A stretch of DNA of 32,499 nt from Sedimenticola thiotaurini. Lineage in GTDB: Bacteria > Pseudomonadota > Gammaproteobacteria > Chromatiales > Chromatiaceae. The notes below the pieces were generated by a model. The model searched no databases and was not told where the DNA came from. It saw only the letters and a list, made by a program, of their open reading frames with translations. A program made the position numbers and the translations under genes. The DNA is taken from positions 1 to 32,499 of the forward strand of contig VMRY01000054.1 in the NCBI GenBank assembly GCA_007713595.1, read 5' to 3'. Every line of letters begins with the position of its first letter. Within the stretch, counting starts at the first letter, position 1. Shown piece by piece: positions 24,932-32,499 of the stretch.

Positions 24932-25642
24932 CTAGAAAGGGAACAGGGCACTGATAAAGAATTTCGCAAACCAACCCATCACATTGGAGTCAGCAACCGC
25001 ACCATCACCTTTATAAACAATGGTTGGATCAGCAAGTCGGGTTGAGAGTACGGTATTGGTTGAATCAATATCTGCCGGGCGCACAATACCGGAGACTTTT
25101 ACATATTCATTGCCCTGATTAATGCCAATGCGCTTTTCACCTCGCACCATCAGGTAGCCGTTAGGTAAAACTTCAACGACCGTAACGGTCACATCCCCGG
25201 TTAGCTCATTGTTCTGTGCGCTATCACCCTCTCCAGAAAAATCATGTTCGGACTCCAGAGAGAAGCCCAGATTATTATTTGAGTTACTGGCAAGCGGCAG
25301 AAGTCCAGGGGTATTGAACTGGGGGGTAGTTCCCAAGATAGTCGGATTGGTAACACTGTTACTGTTGGATTTCTTGACTGCAGTGGTTGCCGCTTTCTTG
25401 GCATCCGTCTTTTCAGCCAGTTTGATTGTAAGCATGTCACCAACACGGCGAGCGCGCATGTCTTCAAACCAGCTCTGTTCATAACCAGCCTGATAAATGG
25501 AGCCGTTACCCACCGGGGCAGGTGGTGGTATGACTGGACGCATCGGCGCATAAGCAGGATCACGTACCGGTGCAGATTGACAACCTGCCAGCCCGGTAGC
25601 AATCATTGCCACTATTACAATAGAGAAGAGCCGATTCATCAT
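24932..25642 (-). CDS. flgH: Flagellar L-ring lipoprotein FlgH
   Basis: 236 residues from ATG 25642 (AAGGTG upstream); a GTG three codons earlier is less likely. The lipoprotein signal peptide has lipobox L-A-G-C followed by Q, consistent with outer-membrane sorting. Diagnostic blocks are G-S-I-Y-Q-A, R-A-R-R-V-G-D-M-L-T-I-K-L-A-E, L-P-N-G-Y-L-M-V-R-G-E-K and the C-terminal G-W-F-A-K-F-F. Forms the L ring in the outer membrane. Nine bases before flgI. Confidence 0.97.
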   Translation of the reverse strand: MMNRLFSIVIVAMIATGLAGCQSAPVRDPAYAPMRPVIPPPAPVGNGSIYQAGYEQSWFEDMRARRVGDMLTIKLAEKTDAKKAATTAVKKSNSNSVTNPTILGTTPQFNTPGLLPLASNSNNNLGFSLESEHDFSGEGDSAQNNELTGDVTVTVVEVLPNGYLMVRGEKRIGINQGNEYVKVSGIVRPADIDSTNTVLSTRLADPTIVYKGDGAVADSNVMGWFAKFFISALFPF

Positions 25643-25655
25643 TTCAATCACCTTC

Positions 25656-26441
25656 TTAGAGCTGATTGCTCACATAGGCCAACATATCATCGGTTGTGGA
25701 GATCGCTTTCGAGTTCATCTCGTAGGCCCGTTGGGTCTCGATCATATTCACCATCTCCTCCACAACGTTTACATTGGAGCTTTCCAGCGAACCCTGTATC
25801 ACCGTCCCGACACCATCCACACCGGGTGATGCAGTAGTCACCGTGCCACTGGCCGCCGTTTCACGAAACAGGTTCTGACCGATGGCAGCAAGTCCTGTTG
25901 GATTGACAAAATCGGCCAGCTCAATAGTGCCAATCTGAGTTGGTGCACTGTTTCCAGAGACCAGTGCCGAGACCACGCCATCGGTACCAATAGTGACGCT
26001 GAGGGTGTTCGCCGGGACGGTGATAGCGGGCTCAAGTGCATAACCATTGTTATCCACCAGCTGACCATCCGCACTCAATCCAAACGATCCATCCCTTGTG
26101 TAGACAATAGAACCATCGGGATGCAGGATCTGGAAAAATCCCCGGCCCTCGATAGCCACATCAAAGGAGTTCCCGGTCTGCATAAGGTTTCCCTGTGTAT
26201 GCAGTTTCTGGGTCGCTACTGTGCGAACCCCGGTACCCAGTGCAAGCCCGGAAGGGAGCTGAGTGTCCTGCGATGACTGCGCCCCCACCTGACGGACATT
26301 CTGATAGATCAGATCCTCAAATGAGGCACGGTCCCGTTTAAAGCCAGTAGTACTGACATTGGAAAGGTTGTTGGATATGACCGACATGCGTGTCTGTTGT
26401 GCATCCAATCCTGTTTTTGCGATCCAGAGTGCCGGGTACAT
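25656..26441 (-). CDS. flgG: Flagellar distal rod protein FlgG
   Basis: 261 residues, the standard length. Begins [16 protein letters not shown], followed by the rod motif [14 protein letters not shown]. Central [12 protein letters not shown] and the C-terminal [16 protein letters not shown]-x-T-Q-R-A-Y-E are typical. Forms the distal rod. Sits 13 bases before flgH. Confidence 0.98.
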   Translation of the reverse strand: MYPALWIAKTGLDAQQTRMSVISNNLSNVSTTGFKRDRASFEDLIYQNVRQVGAQSSQDTQLPSGLALGTGVRTVATQKLHTQGNLMQTGNSFDVAIEGRGFFQILHPDGSIVYTRDGSFGLSADGQLVDNNGYALEPAITVPANTLSVTIGTDGVVSALVSGNSAPTQIGTIELADFVNPTGLAAIGQNLFRETAASGTVTTASPGVDGVGTVIQGSLESSNVNVVEEMVNMIETQRAYEMNSKAISTTDDMLAYVSNQL

Positions 26442-26506
26442 AGTGCGTCATCCTCTACTAAATCAATTTACTCAAAAATATCATTGCAATCCGCTTGCCA
26501 ACTTCA

Positions 26507-27247
26507 TCATCCTATTCGCATGATGCTGGCTGATGATTCATCGGTCTGCTCCGCCGTCTTCATCATCTTCACCTGCATCTCAAAGCGGCGTGCAAAGTCG
26601 ATCATGTCAACCATGGAATCGACAATATTCACATTACTGCTTTCCAGTGAACCGGTAACCAGCTGTATCTCGGCATCCGCTTCCAATAGCTGTCCATCGC
26701 TTGGTCGCATCAAACCATCCAGCCCCTTCTCCATCTGTTCCAATGATGGGGAAACCATCTTTATGCGATCAATCTCTGCCAGCTCGGCCGCTCCCTGACC
26801 CAATGGACGAATGGAGATCGTACCGTCCGATGCAATATCAATCTTCTCTGCCGGCGGTATGGCAATCGGCCCACTGTTGCCGATTACCGGCAAGCCATTG
26901 CCGGTAGTGAGCAGACCATTCGCATCTATCTTCAGATCACCACGTCTTGTATAGGCCTCACTGCCATCCAGTGCTTGAACTGCAAACCATCCGTCACCAT
27001 TGATTGCTGTATCCAGGTCACGCCCGGTATGCACAATCGCACCATGCTTGAAATCCGTGCCGGGTCGTTCACTCATGCCATAGACCCGGGTCGGATAACC
27101 GTCACCAAAGACTGGCATACTGCGAAACTGTTGCAGATCGGCCAGGAAGCCCGGTGTGGTCGAGTTGGCTAGATTGTTACTGTTGCTTGCTTGGGCCAGC
27201 ATTGTCTCTTTAGCCCCACTCATAGCAACAAAAAGCATGCGATCCAT
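26507..27247 (-). CDS. flgF: Flagellar proximal rod protein FlgF
   Basis: 246 residues. N-terminus M-D-R-M-L-F-V-A-M-S-G-A-K-E-T and the rod motif S-N-N-L-A-N-S-T-T-P-G-F are diagnostic for FlgF, as is the C-terminal L-E-S-S-N-V-N-I-V-D-S-M-V-D-M-I. Forms the proximal rod with FlgB and FlgC. It lies between flgE (58 bases) and flgG (65 bases). Confidence 0.97.
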   Translation of the reverse strand: MDRMLFVAMSGAKETMLAQASNSNNLANSTTPGFLADLQQFRSMPVFGDGYPTRVYGMSERPGTDFKHGAIVHTGRDLDTAINGDGWFAVQALDGSEAYTRRGDLKIDANGLLTTGNGLPVIGNSGPIAIPPAEKIDIASDGTISIRPLGQGAAELAEIDRIKMVSPSLEQMEKGLDGLMRPSDGQLLEADAEIQLVTGSLESSNVNIVDSMVDMIDFARRFEMQVKMMKTAEQTDESSASIMRIG

Positions 27248-27305
27248 TGTCTTCTCCTGTTTCGATTATCTTGGGCCGATATCAAATCACTCGGCATCAT
27301 TCGGT

Positions 27306-28592
27306 TTAACGAATATTGATAATCGTCTGCGTTACTGTATCAGCGGTGGTAATCACCTGCGCGTTGGCCTGGAAGTTACGCTGCGCAGTTATCAGATTGA
27401 CCAGTTGCTCGGCGATATCGACATTTGAATTCTCTAAACCACCGGACTGAATTAACCCAAAACTGGAAGTACCCGCTTCCCCTAATTGCACACCACCTGA
27501 GCTAAAGGTCTCAGCCCAACTGGTATCGCCCTGCTGACGCAGTCCTTGTGGATTGTTGAACTTTGCCAAAGCTACTTTACCTAGTCCTGTAGACTGGCCA
27601 TTTGTAAAGCGTGCAAATACGACACCTGAGTTATCGATATCCACGCCACTGAGCCTACCGGTAGCATAACCATCCTGAGTTAGATTATTGACTGAAAAGG
27701 CCGATCCAAATTGAGTACTATTGTTGTAATCAAAGGACATGCTGAGTGCGGCCGCACCTGTGATTGGATAAGCGTTATAGGCCACAGTACCTGCAGCGCT
27801 GACACTACCTGAACCAGTAACCAATGCGCCCGACGTCGTAAAGTTCAAAGTTGCACTGGGATAGGCCACTGACGAAGGCGCGGCGGTTGAAGATGTTGTC
27901 GGCGTAACAATATTGCCGTCAATCGTCGTATAGGCATGCCATTGATTTGGAATTGTATCCGACTCTCTATAGTACATCGTCATAGTATGCGCGGTACCAA
28001 GTGAATCATATACCGTGGTAGATGTAGAGCTATCATAGGATGTCGCTACTGTAGGATCGAACAGTGTGGCAGCAGCCGTCGCAGTACCGCTCGCATCAAG
28101 ATTAAGTGAAAGAGTTGCATTGGCGGTAGCTGATGGGGAACCAGACAGCGTCGGCAATTGTAAATCGGTCGTCGAGCCCGTGTTGAAATTGGTGGTGCTT
28201 GTACCTATTGGGGCAAATACCTGAAGTCGATCATTGGCATGATTTACCACATAACCATCTCGATCCACCGTATGCGCTCCAGCCCGAGTATAGGAGACAT
28301 TACCCGCAGCATCTTGGAGCGTGAAGAAACCTTCACCGTTTAATGCCAAATCCAAATTACTGGAGGTAAAATTAATATTTCCCTGGCTGAACTGCTGGGC
28401 GACACGTGTAACACGTACACCACGACCTGAAGCAGTGGCACTAACATCCTGTATTGACGTGGCGTAAATATCTGCAAACTCGGCGCGGGACTGTTTAAAT
28501 CCATTCGTTGCAGAGTTAGCAATGTTGTGACCCGTGACCTGAAGGTCAGTCGATGCGGCATCAAGTCCGCTAAGTGCTATACGAAAAGGCAT
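27306..28592 (-). CDS. flgE: Flagellar hook protein FlgE
   Basis: 428 residues. N-terminus M-P-F-R-I-A-L-S-G-L-D-A-A-S-T-D-L, then T-G-H-N-I-A-N-S-A-T-N-G-F-K-Q-S-R-A-E-F; the C-terminus has L-E-N-S-N-V-D-I-A-E-Q-L-V-N-L-I-T-A-Q-R-N-F-Q-A-N-A. The central D1/D2 region is S/T-rich. Polymerises into the universal joint, guided by the FlgD cap encoded just upstream (22 bases). Confidence 0.97.
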   Translation of the reverse strand: MPFRIALSGLDAASTDLQVTGHNIANSATNGFKQSRAEFADIYATSIQDVSATASGRGVRVTRVAQQFSQGNINFTSSNLDLALNGEGFFTLQDAAGNVSYTRAGAHTVDRDGYVVNHANDRLQVFAPIGTSTTNFNTGSTTDLQLPTLSGSPSATANATLSLNLDASGTATAAATLFDPTVATSYDSSTSTTVYDSLGTAHTMTMYYRESDTIPNQWHAYTTIDGNIVTPTTSSTAAPSSVAYPSATLNFTTSGALVTGSGSVSAAGTVAYNAYPITGAAALSMSFDYNNSTQFGSAFSVNNLTQDGYATGRLSGVDIDNSGVVFARFTNGQSTGLGKVALAKFNNPQGLRQQGDTSWAETFSSGGVQLGEAGTSSFGLIQSGGLENSNVDIAEQLVNLITAQRNFQANAQVITTADTVTQTIINIR

Positions 28593-28614
28593 CTCTCTTC
28601 TCCTTTTAAATTAT

Positions 28615-29298
28615 TCAGCGGATTTCAGCTACAGACTCAAACGCAACTGGACCCAAACCGGCCAGATTGACGGTTAAGCCCTGCCCTACTCCACCAATAC
28701 TTACGCTACTGACTTTTGCTTCAACCAAAGTGTAGGGCGTCACTGTTTCACCATTCACCTGGGCCTGCGCCTCAATTTGGTACTGTCCCGCGGGGACGGC
28801 ATCACCATTCTGATCCAAGCCATCCCAAGTAAAGCTGACCTCACCTTTGGATTGGGTACCTAGTTGAATCTCTTTAATCAGGGCACCCGTTGCATCGGTA
28901 ATCCGAACGGTCACATTGCTGGCCGATTCGGTGACTCCAACCACTCCCTTAATGGTTCCACCGGTTTCCAGATTTCCGGTATTGACCGGTACTAGAACAT
29001 TGCGTCCAACCAAGTTGGCCGCCTGCAGTGCCTGATCTGAAATCATCGAATCCGAGAAACCTGAAAATGAGTTGTTCAACTCATCGATACCGGAAACTGT
29101 CGCAAACTGGGATATCTGGGTAGCAAGCTCACTGTTTTCCATGGGCTTGAAGGGGTCTTGATGCGTCAACTCAGTCACCATCAATTCAAGAAAATCCTCC
29201 AGTTGTAACTGATCATTCCCCTTTTTCGTATCCAACTCACGGGAAAGCCCTAGCGCCTGGTATAACTGATCAGTGCTGGCTGCATTGACTGTACTCAT
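28615..29298 (-). CDS. flgD: Flagellar hook cap protein FlgD
   Basis: 227 residues. N-terminal export and capping region with L-E-D-F-L-E-L-M-V-T-E-L-T-H-Q-D-P-F-K-P-M-E-N-S-E; the C-terminal tudor/Fn3-like part has F-T-W-D-G-L-D-Q-N-G-D-A-V-P-A-G-Q-Y, typical of FlgD. AAAGGAG precedes the ATG. It is separated from flgC by 76 bases carrying a hairpin cluster, the largest gap between flgB and flgE. Confidence 0.97.
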   Translation of the reverse strand: MSTVNAASTDQLYQALGLSRELDTKKGNDQLQLEDFLELMVTELTHQDPFKPMENSELATQISQFATVSGIDELNNSFSGFSDSMISDQALQAANLVGRNVLVPVNTGNLETGGTIKGVVGVTESASNVTVRITDATGALIKEIQLGTQSKGEVSFTWDGLDQNGDAVPAGQYQIEAQAQVNGETVTPYTLVEAKVSSVSIGGVGQGLTVNLAGLGPVAFESVAEIR

Positions 29299-29319
29299 TT
29301 GATTGCTCCTTTATTGTTC

Positions 29320-29376
29320 GGCGCGTCCCTGCGCCTTACCCCTTCGGGGCTACGCAAAAATCGCTCCTGGCGATTT
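29320..29376 (-). terminator. Three adjacent hairpins between flgC and flgD
   Basis: Three short hairpins lie in 57 bases: GGCGC/GCGCC (29320-29335), CCCC/GGGG with TTC loop (29339-29349), and AAATCGC/GCGATTT with a five-base loop (29358-29376). The last overlaps the flgC stop and on the minus strand is followed by T5 (its last three T are the stem end), so it looks like an intrinsic terminator inside the operon. The set may instead be a REP-like element that sets the flgBC to flgDE ratio. Confidence 0.5.
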
Positions 29377-29788
29377 ATTCACCAAGTCGCAGAGTGGCAA
29401 CCATCAGCTGTTTTGCTGTGTTAACTACTTCGACATTACTTTGATATGAACGGGAGGCAGAGATCATATTGGCCATCTCCTCCATGACATTTACATTGGG
29501 ACGAAAGATATAACCCTCTTCATTCGCCTTTGGATGATTTGGCGCATACTCCATGCTTAACGGCGCTGCACTCTCAACCACACCCTTTACCTGCACACCA
29601 ACGGCGGGGTCATCCGGATTGAGCTGATTAAGCATTGCGCTGAATACCGGCTGCCTCGCCTTGTAAGTCTCTTCAATACTGCTGCTTACACTATCAACAT
29701 TGGCCATATTGCTGGCCACCGTATTTAACCGCAGTGACTGTGCACTCATGCCTGAGGCGGCTGTATCAAATATTTTGAACATTGACAT
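29375..29788 (-). CDS. flgC: Flagellar proximal rod protein FlgC
   Basis: 137 residues. N-terminus F-K-I-F-D-T-A-A-S-G-M-S-A-Q-S-L-R-L-N-T-V-A-S-N-M-A-N, then Y-K-A-R-Q-P-V-F; the C-terminus P-N-V-N-V-M-E-E-M-A-N-M-I-S-A-S-R-S-Y-Q-S-N-V-E is diagnostic. Two bases after flgB. Its stop codon lies within the downstream terminator-like hairpin. Confidence 0.97.
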   Translation of the reverse strand: MSMFKIFDTAASGMSAQSLRLNTVASNMANVDSVSSSIEETYKARQPVFSAMLNQLNPDDPAVGVQVKGVVESAAPLSMEYAPNHPKANEEGYIFRPNVNVMEEMANMISASRSYQSNVEVVNTAKQLMVATLRLGE

Positions 29789-29790
29789 AA

Positions 29791-30180
29791 TTATTGCCCC
29801 GTGATTGCCTTCTTCAGTGATTGAATAGAGCCACTGAGGAAACGCAAACTAGTCTGGTATTGAATGGCGTTTTCAGCATAGGCGGTATGCTCAAGCTGAC
29901 TATCAACTGTGTTGCCATCAAGACTGGGTTGACTTGGAATACGGTATGCCATCTCGCTGGGCGAGACGATGCCGTCATCCAATGGGATATGGTTTTTGTG
30001 GGTGGTTCGAACAGTCACTGAAGGTGACTGCTGCTGAGCCAGTATCTCACGGAAATCAAAATCCCGTGCCTTATAGCCCGGCGTATCAGCATTGGCAATA
30101 TTACCGGCCAACACCTCTGCACGCCGCGCATGGAGTTGGAGAGATTGAGCGTGAACCCCTAATATATTGTCTAGCTTCAT
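29791..30180 (-). CDS. flgB: Flagellar proximal rod protein FlgB
   Basis: 129 residues. Rod protein with L-A-G-N-I-A-N-A-D-T-P-G-Y-K-A-R-D-F-D-F near 24-43 and the C-terminal N-A-I-Q-Y-Q-T-S-L-R-F-L-S-G. AGGAAG precedes the ATG. First gene of the flgBCDEFGHIJKL run, with a sigma-54 promoter about 35 bases upstream. Confidence 0.97.
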   Translation of the reverse strand: MKLDNILGVHAQSLQLHARRAEVLAGNIANADTPGYKARDFDFREILAQQQSPSVTVRTTHKNHIPLDDGIVSPSEMAYRIPSQPSLDGNTVDSQLEHTAYAENAIQYQTSLRFLSGSIQSLKKAITGQ

Positions 30181-30214
30181 CAGTCTGCTTCCTGGTATTT
30201 CCCAAAAGCTCTAA

Positions 30215-30230
30215 AGCAGACTGCGTGCCA
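30215..30230 (-). promoter_or_regulatory. Sigma-54 promoter of the flgB operon
   Basis: On the minus strand TGGCACG-N4-CTGCT; consensus TGGCACG-N4-TTGCW, one mismatch in the -12 element, and the GG/GC spacing is exact. Predicted start about 23 bases ahead of the flgB ATG. It supports sigma-54 (FleQ/FlrC-type) control of basal body and hook genes. Confidence 0.82.
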
Positions 30231-30287
30231 ACTCTGTATCTATTTGATTTTCTTATTTTATTTTAATCAATGAGCCAACATTACAGC

Positions 30288-30351
30288 TAAAGCGGCAAGC
30301 CGAGGCCGGTGATACGGCAACAGCTGTCCGCGAAATGAAGTAAAGCGGCAA
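30288..30351. repeat. Two 11-bp direct repeats after cheR
   Basis: TAAAGCGGCAA occurs at 30288-30298 and at 30341-30351, between cheR stop and flgB promoter. No clear U-tract terminator for cheR is visible, although CGGCAA/TTGCCG segments could pair. Meaning unknown. Confidence 0.25.
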
Positions 30352-30354
30352 AAA

Positions 30355-31200
30355 TTATTTAAGGCGATAAGCAATACCACCCAAGCTGCTGACCATTTCA
30401 AATCGATCAGTATGGGCGGTCAAAGACTCTGTTGAACCGAGGAAAAGATAGCCCCCGGGATTCAGGGTTCTAGCCATGCGCGCTATAATGTCTCGCTTCT
30501 GATCACTGGAGAAGTAGATCAGAACATTGCGACAGAAGATAACATCAAACCGCCCCATCAACTCATACCCTTTGGTGAGGTTAAGCTCGCGAAAATTAAC
30601 CTTTTGTCGAATTTGTGGTATTACTTCAAGGCAATCCCCATTCGCCTTGAAATAGCGATTCTGCTGATCAAGACTGAGTCCTCGAGAAGCCGACATCCCG
30701 CAATAGATGCCCTTCTTCGCTTCTGCAAGAACGGTGGAAGAGATGTCCGTGGCGACCACCTCCGCCCCTCCAGGCAAGGCACCTGGATTAGCCTTTTGGT
30801 AATCCTGAACCACCATGCTGATATTGTAAGGTTCTTGCCCATAGGAACAGGCTGCCGACCAAACCCTGATGGAGCGACCAGAGCGCGCTTTAATCTCTGG
30901 ACAGATCATCTCTTGCAGCAGTCTGAAATGGGACATATCACGAAACCAGAAGGTCTCGTTAGTGGTCATTGCATCAATAATACTGGTACGCAACTTGGGG
31001 TTTCGGCCACTGCTGAGCTGGTTAAGCAGATCACCTACCGTGGCTATATTATATTCCCGCATCAAACCACCCAAGCGGCTGGATATCAGATACTCTTTTC
31101 CAACACCCAGTACAATCCCACAAGCGTCCTCAAGAAATTTCTGGAACGCTTCGTAGTCACCGTGTGACAGCATATTCCGGCTCGCTACGCATTGTTGCAT
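30355..31200 (-). CDS. cheR: Chemotaxis protein methyltransferase CheR
   Basis: 281 residues. Methylates glutamates of chemoreceptors with SAM to set adaptation. Motifs: T-T-N-E-T-F-W-F-R-D at 79-88, SAM-binding W-S-A-A-C-S-Y-G-Q-E-P-Y-N at 114-126, the T-D-I-S block at 151-154, C-R-N-V-L-I-Y-F at 223-230 and P-G-G-Y-L-F-L-G-S-T-E at 248-258. No C-terminal pentapeptide-binding extension beyond the core. It follows cheV by 35 bases and is probably co-transcribed from the sigma-28 promoter. An internal ATG at residue 10 is an alternative start. Confidence 0.97.
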   Translation of the reverse strand: MQQCVASRNMLSHGDYEAFQKFLEDACGIVLGVGKEYLISSRLGGLMREYNIATVGDLLNQLSSGRNPKLRTSIIDAMTTNETFWFRDMSHFRLLQEMICPEIKARSGRSIRVWSAACSYGQEPYNISMVVQDYQKANPGALPGGAEVVATDISSTVLAEAKKGIYCGMSASRGLSLDQQNRYFKANGDCLEVIPQIRQKVNFRELNLTKGYELMGRFDVIFCRNVLIYFSSDQKRDIIARMARTLNPGGYLFLGSTESLTAHTDRFEMVSSLGGIAYRLK

Positions 31201-31235
31201 GATTATCCATACTGCTTGAGTTATTTCTATCCCTG

Positions 31236-32183
31236 TTAAGAGGAGGCCAGAGCCTGCACTTCCAACTTATGTTGCTTGAGGCGCGCTTGCACCACTCTTG
31301 CCAACTCATCTGGCTCATACTTGGCTAAAAATGCGTCTGCACCTACCTTCTCTATCATGGTCTGATTAAACACCCCACTCAAGGAAGTATGGAGGATAAT
31401 ATGCAAATTTGCGAGGGCAGGGTCTTTGCGAATCTCCGTTGTTAGCGTATAGCCATCCATCACTGGCATTTCAACATCAGAAATCACTAGTGCCAGGAAA
31501 CCCGGCACATTCTTCCCCTCATTATCCCACGCCTTTAACTGATCCAATGCCTGCTTTCCATCATTACATACCGTGGTCATCACACCCAGCCGATCAAGCA
31601 CACGCTTGACCTGGTTTCGGGCCACCGAAGAGTCATCCGCGATCAACACATGCTGGGTCTCGTCAATAGCATCCTCTTCAATTACCCCTTCAGAAACACC
31701 TTCAGCGGCACCAACGATCTCGCTAAGTACCTTCTCTACATCAATAATCTCTACCAACTCATCATCAACACGCGTGACAGCTGTCATATAACTGCCTTTC
31801 GCTGCGCCCTTGGGCGGAGGCAGAATATCGCCCCAGTTCATGTTAACAATGCGATCCACAGAGCCGACCAGAAAACCCTGAACACGGCGATTATACTCAG
31901 TAATGATCACGAAACGACCCTCGATATTATCCAGCGGCGGGCCACCAATAGACTGCGATAAATCCATCACCGTAATGGTCTTTCCTCGCATATTGGCAAT
32001 ACCCCTCACCACTGGATGGGAGCCGGGTAATTGGGTTAAGGGAGGACATTGAATGACCTCTTGAACCTTGAAAACATTGATGCCGAATCTCTGCCTGCCG
32101 GCCAATCGAAACAGCAACAGCTCCAGTCGATTATGCCCTGCAAGTTTGGTTCGCTGATCAACACCATCAAGGATTCCGGCCAT
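31236..32183 (-). CDS. cheV: Chemotaxis protein CheV (CheW-receiver fusion)
   Basis: 315 residues. N-terminal CheW-like coupling domain (about 20-155; F-G-I-N-V-F-K-V-Q-E-V-I, V-V-R-G-I-A-N-M-R-G-K-T-I) fused to a receiver domain (about 178-300). The receiver has the acidic pair D183-D184, phosphoacceptor D236 in I-S-D-V-E-M-P-V-M-D-G, T266 and K288, so it looks active. It links receptors to CheA and is thought to tune signalling as a phosphate sink. GAGAGG precedes the ATG. The sigma-28 promoter at 32218-32244 serves it, divergent from flgA. Confidence 0.97.
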   Translation of the reverse strand: MAGILDGVDQRTKLAGHNRLELLLFRLAGRQRFGINVFKVQEVIQCPPLTQLPGSHPVVRGIANMRGKTITVMDLSQSIGGPPLDNIEGRFVIITEYNRRVQGFLVGSVDRIVNMNWGDILPPPKGAAKGSYMTAVTRVDDELVEIIDVEKVLSEIVGAAEGVSEGVIEEDAIDETQHVLIADDSSVARNQVKRVLDRLGVMTTVCNDGKQALDQLKAWDNEGKNVPGFLALVISDVEMPVMDGYTLTTEIRKDPALANLHIILHTSLSGVFNQTMIEKVGADAFLAKYEPDELARVVQARLKQHKLEVQALASS

Positions 32184-32217
32184 ATTTACCTCTCATGCTC
32201 TATATTTTCTTCATAGG

Positions 32218-32244
32218 TTAGCGTCCTCTCAAAGCATTGCTTTA
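32218..32244 (-). promoter_or_regulatory. Sigma-28 (FliA) promoter of cheV-cheR
   Basis: On the minus strand TAAA-N15-GACGCTAA: -35 perfect, spacing exact, -10 six of eight against GCCGATAA. Predicted leader of about 30 bases. Confidence 0.68.
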
Positions 32245-32310
32245 GTGCGGGTGTCTTACTTAGGGTGAATGGCACAGCTAAACAGTAAATCCAACAAACC
32301 CACATAACTC

Positions 32311-32326
32311 CGGCACATGATTTGCA
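32311..32326 (+). promoter_or_regulatory. Sigma-54 promoter of flgA
   Basis: CGGCACA-N4-TTGCA, against TGGCACG-N4-TTGCW: GG and GC at correct spacing, two mismatches at the edges. About 50 bases before the flgA ATG. It points away from the sigma-28 cheV promoter, 70 bases apart. Confidence 0.75.
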
Positions 32327-32376
32327 TGTTATTTGAGGTAATTAAAGCAACCTGCACTCTGCAGCCAGGTGAAATA

Positions 32377-32499
32377 ATGAACATACTTGAGATAAAAGAT
32401 AAGATATTTAGCGCCACTTGCCTGTTACTGACTGGCCTGCTCTTAGCTACTACCATCCAGGCAAGTGAGTACCAATCCCACTCAAGCATAAGGGATGCC
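32377..32499 (+). CDS. flgA: Flagellar P-ring chaperone FlgA (partial)
   Basis: The first 41 codons of a gene cut by the right edge of the window. AGGTGA lies five bases upstream. The product begins with a signal peptide with a L-L-L-T-G-L-L-L-A core and then Y-Q-S-H-S-S-I-R-D-A, matching the start of mature FlgA (H-S-x-x-x-I-x-x-A region). FlgA helps FlgI form the periplasmic P ring. Divergent from cheV-cheR, as in Pseudomonas and Vibrio; flgM and flgN would be expected just beyond the edge. Confidence 0.8.
   Translation, partial: MNILEIKDKIFSATCLLLTGLLLATTIQASEYQSHSSIRDA

Noticed and set aside
30604-31167. Plus-strand frame of 187 codons within cheR
   Set aside because: Opposite all catalytic motifs of cheR; no independent support.
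1-32499. CRISPR array, IS element, prophage, tRNA or rRNA
   Set aside because: No regularly spaced repeats, transposase, integrase, or RNA gene signature found on either strand by reading.

Overview
The window reads as chromosomal DNA of a motile, Gram-negative gammaproteobacterium. The support is a ffh / rpsP-rimM-trmD-rplS block, sbcB (exonuclease I), a flagellar order cheV-cheR-flgBCDEFGHIJKL-fliC-flaG-fliD-fliS-fliT with divergent flgA (as in Pseudomonas/Vibrio-type genomes), and readable sigma-54 and sigma-28 promoters. Base composition is near 50% GC throughout, and no IS element, phage, tRNA, rRNA or CRISPR was seen. A sulfur-oxidising lineage (Chromatiales / Sedimenticola / Thiodiazotropha-like) is my guess from protein style only.

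Region 1 (1-4435) is a set of small, mostly uncharacterised envelope genes: a DUF2189-like membrane protein, a tiny two-helix membrane protein, a three-gene unit (cytosolic unknown, exported CSFC thioredoxin-fold protein, exported unknown), an exported DUF3365/Tll0287-type haem protein with CLKCH, and a cytosolic protein with three tandem repeats of about 27 residues. Region 2 (4436-8570) has a PiT phosphate transporter, a small sigma-54-driven gene whose product looks flagellum-related, a divergent pair (small membrane protein / ankyrin lipoprotein), and a small basic protein with weak PC4-like character. Region 3 (8571-14877) is housekeeping: sbcB, rplS, trmD, rimM, rpsP, ffh, and a CcsA/YpjD-type membrane protein transcribed away from ffh.

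Region 4 (14914-32499) is the flagellar locus, nearly all on the minus strand. It encodes rod (FlgB, C, F, G), hook (FlgD, E), L and P rings (FlgH, I), rod-cap/muramidase (FlgJ), hook-filament junction (FlgK, L), filament (FliC), filament-associated FlaG, cap (FliD), chaperones (FliS, FliT), and chemotaxis coupling and adaptation (CheV, CheR). The divergent flgA runs off the right edge.

The regulatory logic can be read directly. Sigma-54 -24/-12 elements precede flgB, flgA and the small orphan gene at 6296. Sigma-28 elements (TAAA-N15-GCCGATAA-like) precede fliC and cheV. This fits a hierarchy in which basal-body and hook genes are sigma-54 class and filament/chemotaxis genes are sigma-28 class. 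The items most worth following up are the sigma-54-driven orphan protein with a flagellin-like tail, the hairpin cluster between flgC and flgD, and the exported redox/haem cluster near the left edge. I found no clear wholly new multi-gene system.
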